A stretch of 64,000 nt of DNA. Origin: Udaeobacter sp963725505 (GTDB taxonomy: Bacteria; Verrucomicrobiota; Verrucomicrobiia; Chthoniobacterales; UBA10450). Both the position numbers and the translations under genes were made by a program. Each line of letters begins with the position of its first letter. Position 1 is the stretch's first letter. The stretch lies in NCBI GenBank assembly GCA_963725505.1, contig CAVRYN010000007.1:310001-374000 (forward strand), written 5' to 3'. Below the pieces are notes generated by a model that saw only the letters and a program-made list of their open reading frames with translations, ran no database searches and was not told where the DNA came from. This document shows, piece after piece, positions 32,845 to 40,533 of the stretch.

Positions 32845-33270
32845 ATGATCGATCCAGCCAGAAGTTCGGCATACATGCGGGAAAGCGCGCAAGTGCCCTC
32901 GCGCGAAATCCAACTGTTTGAGCCGCCGGCCGATGAGCTCTACACGATTGAAACGACATCGTGCATCGTCGATGTCCCGCGACGCACCATTCTCATTTAT
33001 TGCAAGCATCATCTTCTCTCGCCAGCGACGGGCACGACCGATCACGGCTATTGCTTTAACGGTGATGCCATTCGCACCTTACGTCGCATCGAAGCGCTTC
33101 GGACCGTTTGCGGCAACGATTTCGCAGGAATCAAGATCATCCTCGATTTAACCGCCGCCTTGGAACGACTCCGATCGGACATCCGATTATTGTCGCGCGC
33201 GAAGGCGCCGATTCTTGGCGAAAGGACGACAGCAAAGTATTCTCTGCTTCACCTCGAAGAATTAATGTGA
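32845..33270 (+). CDS. cbpM: CbpM/MerR-like chaperone modulator
   Basis: A 141-residue protein. After an N-terminal tail with SREIQLFEPPADELYT it contains a MerR-like helical domain: YCKHHLLSPATGTTDHGYCFNGDAIRTLRRIEALR, then FAGIKIILDLTAALERLRSDIR. That is the pattern of CbpM, which inhibits or modulates the DnaJ-like co-chaperone CbpA. No cbpA lies in the window; the neighbours are Hsp20 and ClpB, consistent with a proteostasis role. A MerR-type regulator of the operon is the alternative. The end overlaps the out-of-frame tail of the convergent clpB reading frame. Confidence 0.75.
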   Translation: MIDPARSSAYMRESAQVPSREIQLFEPPADELYTIETTSCIVDVPRRTILIYCKHHLLSPATGTTDHGYCFNGDAIRTLRRIEALRTVCGNDFAGIKIILDLTAALERLRSDIRLLSRAKAPILGERTTAKYSLLHLEELM

Positions 33271-35927
33271 GGTCCGGCTCCCGGCGAAAGCGGAAGTAGC
33301 CCAAAATAACACCGCGGGCTAAATCGGCCGGTGCAGAGATTAAACTCTATGTTACGCGGAATTCGAGCGCGCCGTCTTTTGCATTGACGGAGACAGTCTG
33401 GCCTTCGCGGACTTTGCCTTCGAGGATGTCGATGCTGAGCGGATCGAGAATTTCCTTTTGAATAGTGCGCCGGAGCGGGCGCGCGCCCTAAACCAGGATC
33501 GTACCCTTCGCGCGCGAGGAGTTCCTTCGCGGAATCTGAGAGCTTGAGAGTGATCTTTTGTTGCTCGAGGCGCTTCGACAGCCGCCTAAGCTGAATTTCG
33601 ACAATCTTCTTCAAATCATCTTCGGTGAGTCGGTCGAAAATGATGATCTCATCGACGCGGTTGAGAAACTCGGGGCGAAAATGAGCGCGCAACGCATCTG
33701 TGACGAGTCGGCGCCGCGCTTCACGCGATTCTTCCTCGGTGATGTATTGCGAACCGATATTCGAGGTCATGATCACGACCGTGTTTTTGAAATCGACCGT
33801 TCTCCCCTGCCCGTCCGTGATGCGGCCATCATCGAGCACTTGCAGCAACACGTTGAACACGTCCGGATGCGCTTTTTCGATTTCGTCGAAGAGCACGACC
33901 GAGTACGGTCTGCGCCGAACGGCTTCAGAAAGTTGGCCGCCCTCTTCGTAGCCGACGTAGCCCGGCGGCGCACCGATCAAGCGCGCGACCGTGTGTTTCT
34001 CCATGTATTCGCTCATGTCGATGCGGATCATGGCGTTCTCGTCGTCGAACAAAAACTCGGCAAGCGCTCGTGCCAATTCCGTTTTGCCGACGCCGGTTGG
34101 TCCGAGAAAAATGAATGAGCCAAGAGGGCGATTCGGGTCCTGCAAGCCGGCGCGGGCGCGGCGCACCGCGTTGGCAACGGCCTTTATCGCCTCATCCTGT
34201 CCGACAACGCGCAAATGCAAGTGTTCCTCCAATTTTACCAGCTTTTCCCGCTCGCCCTGCTGCAATCGCGAGACCGGAATGTGCGTCCAGCTGGAAACAA
34301 CTTCAGCAATGTCTTCCTCAGTTACCTCTTCGCGAAGAAGCGATTTCTTGGCCTTCGCACTTTTCGCAGTGGCGTCCGCCAATTTCTTTTCCAATTCCGG
34401 GATGCGCCCGTATTGAATTTCACTCGCCTTCGCCAATTCACCGCGACGTTGGGCACGTTCCAGCTCGGTCCGCAGCCGTTCGAGTTCTTCTTTCCATTTG
34501 CGCTGCTCTTCGATGACGGCCTTTTCTTTCTGCCATTCGGCTTTCAGCGCACTCGACTTTTCCTTTAGCTCTGCCAATTCTCTTTCAAGCTTCTTCAAAC
34601 GTTCCTTGCTTGCGGGATCTTTCTCTTTCTTGAGCGCTTGCCGTTCCATCTCATGCTGCATGATCTCGCGCTCGATCACATCGATCTCGGTTGGCATCGA
34701 CTCGAGCTCGATCTTCAAACGCGACGCAGCTTCATCGACCAGATCGATTGCCTTATCCGGCAAAAATCTGTCGGTGATGTAGCGATGCGACAGCATCGCT
34801 GCAGCGACGAGCGCGCTGTCGGTAATGCGCACGCCGTGGTGCACTTCGTAGCGTTCCTTTAATCCGCGCAGGATCGCGATCGTGTCTTCCACGGATGGCT
34901 CATTGACCAGTACTGGCTGAAAACGCCGCTCCAATGCCGCGTCTTTCTCAATGTATTTGCGGTATTCATCGATCGTGGTTGCACCGACGGTGCGCAGCTC
35001 GCCGCGCGCCAGCATCGGCTTAAGCATGTTCGATGCATCGACCGAACCTTCTGCTGCGCCCGCTCCGACGATGGTGTGCAATTCGTCGATGAACAGAATG
35101 ATCTGGCCCTGCGCATCAGTCACCTCTTTCAAAAACGCTTTGAGGCGATCTTCAAATTCGCCGCGGAACTTTGCGCCAGCCACCATCGCGCCAATATCCA
35201 TGGCGATGATTCGCTTTTGCTTTAACGAATCCGGCACATCGCCGCTGATGATTCGCCGTGCCAAGCCTTCGACGATTGCTGTTTTACCGACACCCGGATC
35301 GCCGATGAGCACTGGGTTATTTTTTGTCCGGCGTGACAACACTTGCATGATTCGCCGGATTTCGTTGTCGCGTCCGATCACCGGATCGATCTTGCCGCGT
35401 CGCGCCAGCTCAGTCAGGTCGCGGCCGTATTTCTCCAGCGTCTGATACTTGCCTTCGGGATTTTGATCGGTCACGCGCTGGGAACCGCGCACTTGCTGAA
35501 GCCCTTGCATGAGCTTGTCGCGCGTGACGCCGAGATCCTTCAATAATTTTGCCGCAGGAACCCCGCTCGCCGGGGCGCCGGCTAATGCCAGCAAGTAATG
35601 CTCAGCGCTGGTGAATTCATCCTTCAGCTTCGACATCTCCTTTTCCGCGTTGTCCAGCACGCTGCGAAGCTCGTTCGACAGGCGCAGGTCGGCGGCGGCA
35701 CCATGGATTTTCGGGCGGCGCTCCAGCTCTGAGCGCAGCTGTGCATGGAGCTGATCTACGTTTGCTCCAATCTTCTCAAGAAGCGGCCGCGTTATGCCCT
35801 CACCCTGGTCCAGAAGCGCGGAGAGAAAATGCTCGTTTGTGATTTCCGGATGATTGGCCTGCGAAGCCAGATCCTGCGCCGCCTGCAGCGCCTCCTGCAT
35901 CTTCTGCGTGTATTTGTCGATGCGCAT
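33249..35927 (-). CDS. clpB: ClpB disaggregase, C-terminus frameshifted
   Basis: An 892-residue AAA+ chaperone that, with Hsp70, extracts proteins from aggregates. Present are the N-terminal Clp repeat domain, AAA-1 with GDPGVGKTAIVEG and IDELHT, a long coiled-coil middle domain (about 400-540), and AAA-2 with GPTGVGKTELARAL and FDEIEKAHPDVFN. Normal reading holds to LLAREGYDP, after which the expected VYGARPLRR sequence is lost. Compared with the fragment at 27862-28031 there is one extra G (near 33495) and a TAT-to-TAG change. The frame then reads nonsense to 33249, whereas the ancestral stop is the TAG at 33347-33349. The lost part belongs to the small domain of AAA-2 needed for hexamer formation, so function is doubtful if the sequence is right. 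Start ATG 35927. Confidence 0.93.
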   Translation of the reverse strand: MRIDKYTQKMQEALQAAQDLASQANHPEITNEHFLSALLDQGEGITRPLLEKIGANVDQLHAQLRSELERRPKIHGAAADLRLSNELRSVLDNAEKEMSKLKDEFTSAEHYLLALAGAPASGVPAAKLLKDLGVTRDKLMQGLQQVRGSQRVTDQNPEGKYQTLEKYGRDLTELARRGKIDPVIGRDNEIRRIMQVLSRRTKNNPVLIGDPGVGKTAIVEGLARRIISGDVPDSLKQKRIIAMDIGAMVAGAKFRGEFEDRLKAFLKEVTDAQGQIILFIDELHTIVGAGAAEGSVDASNMLKPMLARGELRTVGATTIDEYRKYIEKDAALERRFQPVLVNEPSVEDTIAILRGLKERYEVHHGVRITDSALVAAAMLSHRYITDRFLPDKAIDLVDEAASRLKIELESMPTEIDVIEREIMQHEMERQALKKEKDPASKERLKKLERELAELKEKSSALKAEWQKEKAVIEEQRKWKEELERLRTELERAQRRGELAKASEIQYGRIPELEKKLADATAKSAKAKKSLLREEVTEEDIAEVVSSWTHIPVSRLQQGEREKLVKLEEHLHLRVVGQDEAIKAVANAVRRARAGLQDPNRPLGSFIFLGPTGVGKTELARALAEFLFDDENAMIRIDMSEYMEKHTVARLIGAPPGYVGYEEGGQLSEAVRRRPYSVVLFDEIEKAHPDVFNVLLQVLDDGRITDGQGRTVDFKNTVVIMTSNIGSQYITEEESREARRRLVTDALRAHFRPEFLNRVDEIIIFDRLTEDDLKKIVEIQLRRLSKRLEQQKITLKLSDSAKELLAREGYDPGLGRAPAPAHYSKGNSRSAQHRHPRRQSPRRPDCLRQCKRRRARIPRNIEFNLCTGRFSPRCYFGLLPLSPGAGPHINSSR

Positions 35928-36085
35928 GCTTCAACATATGAGCGCGAGCAGTAGAGGCAATTGCGTGATCAACGATCTTGTGGGAGGTCCTTCTCCCGCG
36001 GCTGCGGGATCCGGATGACCGCTGGGAACGTGCCAGCGTGCTCATCCATTGCAGCCGCGCTTCATCCCGTCTATGAGTGTTTGCG

Positions 36086-37375
36086 ATGAGTACGGAGGTG
36101 AAATTGGGCACGCGGCATGCATTGCGCGTCCTGCGACCGGGTCCGTTTCGCCGTTATATCATCGGCAGTGCGATCTCCGACACAGGGACGTGGATGCAGG
36201 TGATGGCGCAGGGTTACCTGATGAGCACGCTTACGAGCAAAGCGCTCCTGCTCGGAATGGCCAATCTCGCTGCCGGTCTGCCGATGCTCCTTTTAACGAT
36301 GGTCGGCGGTTCGGCAGCCGACCGTTTCGATAAACGAAAAATTCTTCTCACGACGCAGTACGTCCAGATCGCGCTCGCAATTTCCATCGGGTTCTTGATC
36401 ATGAGCGGCAAAATCCAAATCTGGCACATCCTGGCGTTTGCGGCCGTGCTCGGCATTTCGAACTCGTTTGAAATGCCGACACTCAACGCGCTCGTGCCCG
36501 AACTGGTGGTGCGCGATGAAATTCAAAGCGCGATTGCCATCGACCGCGCGGTTTTTCACGGATCGCGCGTCGTCGGTCCGTCACTCGCGGGAATTTTCAT
36601 CAGTGCGTGGGGCGCAGCTTCGGCGTTTTTCGGCAACGCAATTTCGTTCGTAGCGCTGATCATTGCGATTCTTTCGCTGCCAGCGCGCCGGCTTGGCACG
36701 GCTGAAGAGGAGGAAAAACGGACGAGTGGAATCAAGGATGGTTTTCTTTACGTGGCAAAAGACAAGCCGAGTCTCGCGATGATCGGTCTGATCGCAGCCA
36801 CTACGTTTTTCATTTTCCCAATTATCACCGTGATGATGCCATTGTATGTGCGCCTGGTGCTCGGGCTCGGCGCGAATCGGCTCGGATTTTTGATGGGCGC
36901 TTCCGCAGTCGGCTCAGTGATCGGTGCAATTTTTCTGATCAGCATCCCACGCGAGAAACGGGTGGCGTTTATGATGGTGAACGTCGGCATCGTCACATGC
37001 GCGATTTTTGGTTTGTCGCGCGCGCCAAGTTTCTATGTCGCGACCGCGCTGCTCATTTTTAATTCGCTTGGGTTAGCGATGAACTTCGGGCTGGCGAACA
37101 CGATTGTACAGGAACGGGCGCCCGATTATCTGCGCGGGCGCGTCTCGGCTGTGTTTATGTTGAGCTTTGTTGGTCTCATGCCAGTCGCGGGTTTGGGAAT
37201 TACTGGTCTATCGGATCTCATCGGGATGCGCACAGCACTGGCAATCGCGGCCGGTTGCTACGCTGTGATCGCCTTGATTGTGCTGGGACGCGTGCGCCGG
37301 CAGTGCGCGCAACCTGCCGTCGCAGAAACGCCCAGCGCCGAAACGCCCGCGCCGCCGATCGCCGCTGCTGTTTAG
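36086..37375 (+). CDS. MFS transporter, enterobactin-exporter-like
   Basis: About 429 residues with twelve hydrophobic helices. The start FRRYIIGSAISDTGTWMQVMAQGYLM and the loop GGSAADRFDKRKILLTTQ (between helices 2 and 3) are typical of the MFS_3/EntS-like branch, which exports siderophores, drugs or small metabolites. The C-terminus ends in a disordered Ala/Pro/Glu tail. ATG at 36086 is chosen over GTG at 36077 because nothing favours the extra three residues. It is divergent from clpB and followed immediately (1 base) by a TIM-barrel protein gene, so the two share a transcript. Substrate unknown. Confidence 0.88.
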   Translation: MSTEVKLGTRHALRVLRPGPFRRYIIGSAISDTGTWMQVMAQGYLMSTLTSKALLLGMANLAAGLPMLLLTMVGGSAADRFDKRKILLTTQYVQIALAISIGFLIMSGKIQIWHILAFAAVLGISNSFEMPTLNALVPELVVRDEIQSAIAIDRAVFHGSRVVGPSLAGIFISAWGAASAFFGNAISFVALIIAILSLPARRLGTAEEEEKRTSGIKDGFLYVAKDKPSLAMIGLIAATTFFIFPIITVMMPLYVRLVLGLGANRLGFLMGASAVGSVIGAIFLISIPREKRVAFMMVNVGIVTCAIFGLSRAPSFYVATALLIFNSLGLAMNFGLANTIVQERAPDYLRGRVSAVFMLSFVGLMPVAGLGITGLSDLIGMRTALAIAAGCYAVIALIVLGRVRRQCAQPAVAETPSAETPAPPIAAAV

Positions 37376-37376
37376 C

Positions 37377-38291
37377 GTGATCGCGTTTTCTACTTGCTGG
37401 AACTCCGGCCGCCATACCTCCGGAGACGCGATGCTGCGCGAAATCAAAACCGAACTTGGATTTGATTTGATCGAGCTAGGCCATGGTATCCGTGTGTCGC
37501 TGATGCCGGGAATCCAAAAAGTATTTGATGCGGGGGAAGTTCGTTTCAGCAGTTTGCATAATTTTTGCCCGTTGCCCGTCGAAGTGATGATGGCTTCGCC
37601 AGATTGCTACCAATTTTCCGCCGTTTCTTCCGAGGAACGTGGGCGCGCCGTGAAGCAGACGCTTCAGACAATCGATTTCGCAGTGCGACTAAACGCGCCG
37701 TTTGTCGTGCTCCATTTGGGGCAAGTAAACATGCCACCGATCACTGACCGGTTGATCAACATGGCAAAAACCGGAGCATACTTGTCCCGCAAATATGTGA
37801 GATTGAAGATAGAGGCAGTGCAAAAGCGAGAAAAGATCGCGCCGGCTCATTTGCAGCGCGTGAAAGATTGCCTGCGTCGTATCATTGAGCACGCCGTTTC
37901 GAAAAACGTCAGGCTCGCTTTGGAAGGTCGACGCGGTTACGAAGAAATTCCAACCGAGCGCGAGTTGCCGGCGCTACTGGACGAACTGAATTCGCCGCAG
38001 CTTGGTTACTGGCACGATTTTGGTCATTCACAAATCAAAGAAAACCTGGGTTTCATTGATCACGCCGAATGGCTGCGCTCGATCGGTCCGCGAGCGTTTG
38101 GCTGCCATGTGCAGGACTGCGTTTGGCCTGCGAAAGATCACGAGGCACCCTTTACCGGGGATGTGGAATTTCAAAAACTTGTTCCGCTCCTTCCCGCAAA
38201 CTGCTTATTTGTCTGGGAGATGAGTCCGAATAAAACGGCCGAAGCAATTCACCAATCGGTCCAAATTTGGAAGGAACGCTTTGGCCAATGA
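37377..38291 (+). CDS. Sugar phosphate isomerase/epimerase-like TIM-barrel protein
   Basis: A 304-residue protein of the xylose-isomerase-like (AP endonuclease 2) TIM-barrel superfamily: AFSTCWNSGRHTSGDAMLREI, FDLIELGHGIR, VRFSSLHNFCP, FVVLHLGQV, VRLALEGRRGYEEIPTE, LGYWHDFGHSQ, FGCHVQDCVW and FVWEMSP at the strand ends. The Glu in LEGR, His/Asp in WHDFGH and His in CHVQD could bind a metal, as in the family. A GTG at 37377, one base after the MFS stop, starts translation; a longer frame to 37278 lies inside the MFS gene and adds unrelated residues. The stop overlaps the following gene by four bases. Substrate unknown. Confidence 0.85.
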   Translation: MIAFSTCWNSGRHTSGDAMLREIKTELGFDLIELGHGIRVSLMPGIQKVFDAGEVRFSSLHNFCPLPVEVMMASPDCYQFSAVSSEERGRAVKQTLQTIDFAVRLNAPFVVLHLGQVNMPPITDRLINMAKTGAYLSRKYVRLKIEAVQKREKIAPAHLQRVKDCLRRIIEHAVSKNVRLALEGRRGYEEIPTERELPALLDELNSPQLGYWHDFGHSQIKENLGFIDHAEWLRSIGPRAFGCHVQDCVWPAKDHEAPFTGDVEFQKLVPLLPANCLFVWEMSPNKTAEAIHQSVQIWKERFGQ

Positions 38292-39316
38292 AAAAAATCC
38301 TGGCCACACTTTTCCAGCTTAGCGTCACCACCGGGGTGCTTTACTGGGTGTATCACGATCCCAGCAGGCGCGCGCAAATGGCTGAGGCGATCCGGAACGC
38401 CGAGTATCGCTGGGTTGGCATGGGCATTCTGGCCTATGTCGTGGTGGAAATCGCCGCTGCCTTTCGCTGGCACGTTTTGCTAAAGGTCCAAAAGATTCAC
38501 CTTACTCTGCCACGTCTCACAGGCTTGTTTTTTATCGGGATGTTTTACAACCAGTTTCTCCCCGGCGGCACCGGTGGCGACATCATGAAAAGCTATTACC
38601 TGCTGAAGGAAACCCCCGACAAGAAAGCGGGCGCACTGCTGGCGGTGGTGTTCGACCGCTTTATCGGACTTGTCGCGTTGGTCGCCATTACCGCGACGCT
38701 CATCGGTTTGCGTTATGATTTCCTTTCGCAGAAGCCCGAGACGCGGAATTTGCTTTGGCTCTTGTTATTCCTTCTTGGCACGTCAGTTGCCTTTTTACTT
38801 GCAACCTTCGTCATTAGTGGGTTCAAACTCTTGCATTCCTTGCCGGCACACTTTCCAGGCCGCGACAAATTGATTGAGATCTCCGCGGCCTATCATCTCT
38901 ATGCGCGTCATTGGCGCGCAACGCTCGTGGCGTTTGTTGCATCACTGGTAGCGCATCTTGCCACGTTCACCACGTTTCTATTTGCGGCCTATGCTTTGGG
39001 CGCACGCGTGCCGCTGGTGGACTTCTTTGCTGTGATGCCGGTCGAGCGCACGATCTCGGCGTTGCCCATCAGTTTTGCCGGGATTGGGCTTCGGGAAAAA
39101 GTGTTGCAGATCATGCTCAACGGTCTCTGTGGCGTGCCGGAAGCAACAGCTGTCCTCATCGGCTCGCTGAGTTTTCTGATCATTCTCCTTTGCTGTCTTC
39201 CGGGCGCTCTGGTTTATCTGTTTTACAGACCGAGTGGCGTAGGGGCACGAGTGAGCTTGCGCGATATGGAACAGGAAGTAGTCACGCTGGAACATGAGCT
39301 CGGCGAAGCGGAATAA
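38288..39316 (+). CDS. Flippase-like integral membrane protein (UPF0104 / lysylphosphatidylglycerol synthase TM family)
   Basis: A 342-residue membrane protein with about eight helices. It has MGILAYVVVEIAAAFRWHVLL, FIGMFYNQFLPGGTGGDIMKSYYLLKE (the family signature NxxLPGGxGGD) and PISFAGIGLREKVLQIML. Family members resemble the flippase domain of MprF and may move lipids or lipid-linked molecules. The ATG overlaps the stop of the TIM-barrel gene (ATGA), so these are translationally coupled, and MFS, TIM-barrel and flippase genes form one operon. The short C-terminal tail is acidic. Confidence 0.88.
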   Translation: MKKILATLFQLSVTTGVLYWVYHDPSRRAQMAEAIRNAEYRWVGMGILAYVVVEIAAAFRWHVLLKVQKIHLTLPRLTGLFFIGMFYNQFLPGGTGGDIMKSYYLLKETPDKKAGALLAVVFDRFIGLVALVAITATLIGLRYDFLSQKPETRNLLWLLLFLLGTSVAFLLATFVISGFKLLHSLPAHFPGRDKLIEISAAYHLYARHWRATLVAFVASLVAHLATFTTFLFAAYALGARVPLVDFFAVMPVERTISALPISFAGIGLREKVLQIMLNGLCGVPEATAVLIGSLSFLIILLCCLPGALVYLFYRPSGVGARVSLRDMEQEVVTLEHELGEAE

Positions 39317-39319
39317 AAT

Positions 39320-40084
39320 GTGAGAGGGACCTTAGTGTCCCGATTGGGTGTGATAACAAAAAAATCGCGGCGCACAGGCCGCTCCCACATTTCTAGGCGC
39401 CCATTCGTCTTCGCCACTTTCGCCATGACTGTGGATGGCAAAGTGACCACGAAAAACTTCGCGCCCGTTGATTTCACCTCACGCGAAGACAAGCTGCATT
39501 TGTTTCACCAGCGCGCTCTGGGCGATGCGGTTTTGCTCGGGTACACTAGTTTGAAACGCGACAACGTCCGGCTCGGCATTCCGAAGGATTTGCAGCAAGC
39601 CAGAATCAAACGAAAGCAAACGCCCGCCCCATTGCGGGTGATCGTCTCAAACAAAGGCAGGATCGACAACCGATTGAAGATTTTCCAATCCACCACTTCG
39701 CCGATCCTCATTTTTTCCACGACGCGAATGCCAAAGAAAACTCAAGCCGCGCTCCAACACAAAGCCACTCTGCATCTCACTAAATCCGACGAGATCGATC
39801 TTGCTGCCATGTTGGAAACTTTGCGCAGTAAATACAACGTGCGCAGGCTTGCGTGCGAAGGTGGGCCAACGCTGTTTCGCGCGCTGTTGGAACGGGGCTT
39901 AATCGATCAGCTCAATCTCACGATTGCGCCCTACATGTTCGGCGGAGCCAAAGCGCCTACGCTGACAGGTCTGAGCAAGGAATTTTTGCCCGCTAGCGTC
40001 CATTGCTCGTTAACCAATATGCGCACGATCGGCGACGAGTGTTTTCTCACCTATCGAATCAAGCATCAGCGGCGGCGGAACTAG
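39320..40084 (+). CDS. RibD C-terminal/dihydrofolate reductase-fold reductase
   Basis: Up to 254 residues. The core has RPFVFATFAMTVDGKVT at the start, DAVLLGYTSLKRDNVRL, LACEGGPTLFRALLERGLIDQLNLTIAPYMFGG and DECFLTYR at the end. This is the NADPH-binding pyrimidine reductase fold of RibD/RIB7. It could reduce a ribosylamino-pyrimidine in riboflavin synthesis or be a stand-alone DHFR-like enzyme; no deaminase domain is present. The start is uncertain: GTG at 39320 or later GTGs at 39335 and 39350, because the next ATG is within the core motif. The first 60 bases look like dispersed repeat (GAGGGACC...GTCCC). It lies 3 bases past the flippase gene. Confidence 0.82.
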   Translation: MRGTLVSRLGVITKKSRRTGRSHISRRPFVFATFAMTVDGKVTTKNFAPVDFTSREDKLHLFHQRALGDAVLLGYTSLKRDNVRLGIPKDLQQARIKRKQTPAPLRVIVSNKGRIDNRLKIFQSTTSPILIFSTTRMPKKTQAALQHKATLHLTKSDEIDLAAMLETLRSKYNVRRLACEGGPTLFRALLERGLIDQLNLTIAPYMFGGAKAPTLTGLSKEFLPASVHCSLTNMRTIGDECFLTYRIKHQRRRN

Positions 40085-40166
40085 CCGACTCAACGCGCGC
40101 CCGATTGGGCTTGACTCACGGGGGCCTCTTAACCACGATGCCGCCGAACACGGTAAGGAAAACAAT

Positions 40167-40529
40167 ATGAAAAACTACATTCGGCTAATCGCACTGGCTC
40201 TCTGCTTCGGCACGTTTGTGCTGCTGGCACCGGCGTCATTCGCTCAAAATAAAGGGGCCAAGCTTCAAGCCATATCGCAGCAACTTGATCTCACGCCGCA
40301 ACAGAAGGCCAAAGTTCTGCCCATTCTCGCCGACGAAGGTCCAAAAGTAGAAGCCATTAAGAACAATAGTTCGCTTTCGGGTTTTCAAAAAATGCAGCAG
40401 ATCAGGGCGATTCACCAGCAGACCGATCCTCAGATGAAGGCGATTCTTTCGCCCGCCCAGTACCAAAAGCTGCAGGCGATTCGCCAACAGGCGATCCAGG
40501 AGGCAATGCAGAAACGACGCGGCCGCTGA
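40167..40529 (+). CDS. Small periplasmic Spy-like (LTxxQ) protein
   Basis: A 120-residue protein with a clean signal peptide (LIALALCFGTFVLLAPASFAQ). The mature part is a helical, Gln/Lys-rich segment: LQAISQQLDLTPQQKAKVLPIL, KMQQIRAIHQQTDPQMKAILSPAQYQKLQAIRQQAIQEAMQKRRG. The LTPQQ and LSPAQ elements are the hallmark of the Spy/CpxP-type periplasmic proteins, which act as stress chaperones or metal-responsive proteins. A TAAGGA site precedes the ATG. The stop lies 4 bases from the end of the convergent arylsulfatase gene. Confidence 0.85.
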   Translation: MKNYIRLIALALCFGTFVLLAPASFAQNKGAKLQAISQQLDLTPQQKAKVLPILADEGPKVEAIKNNSSLSGFQKMQQIRAIHQQTDPQMKAILSPAQYQKLQAIRQQAIQEAMQKRRGR

Positions 40530-40533
40530 TCCA

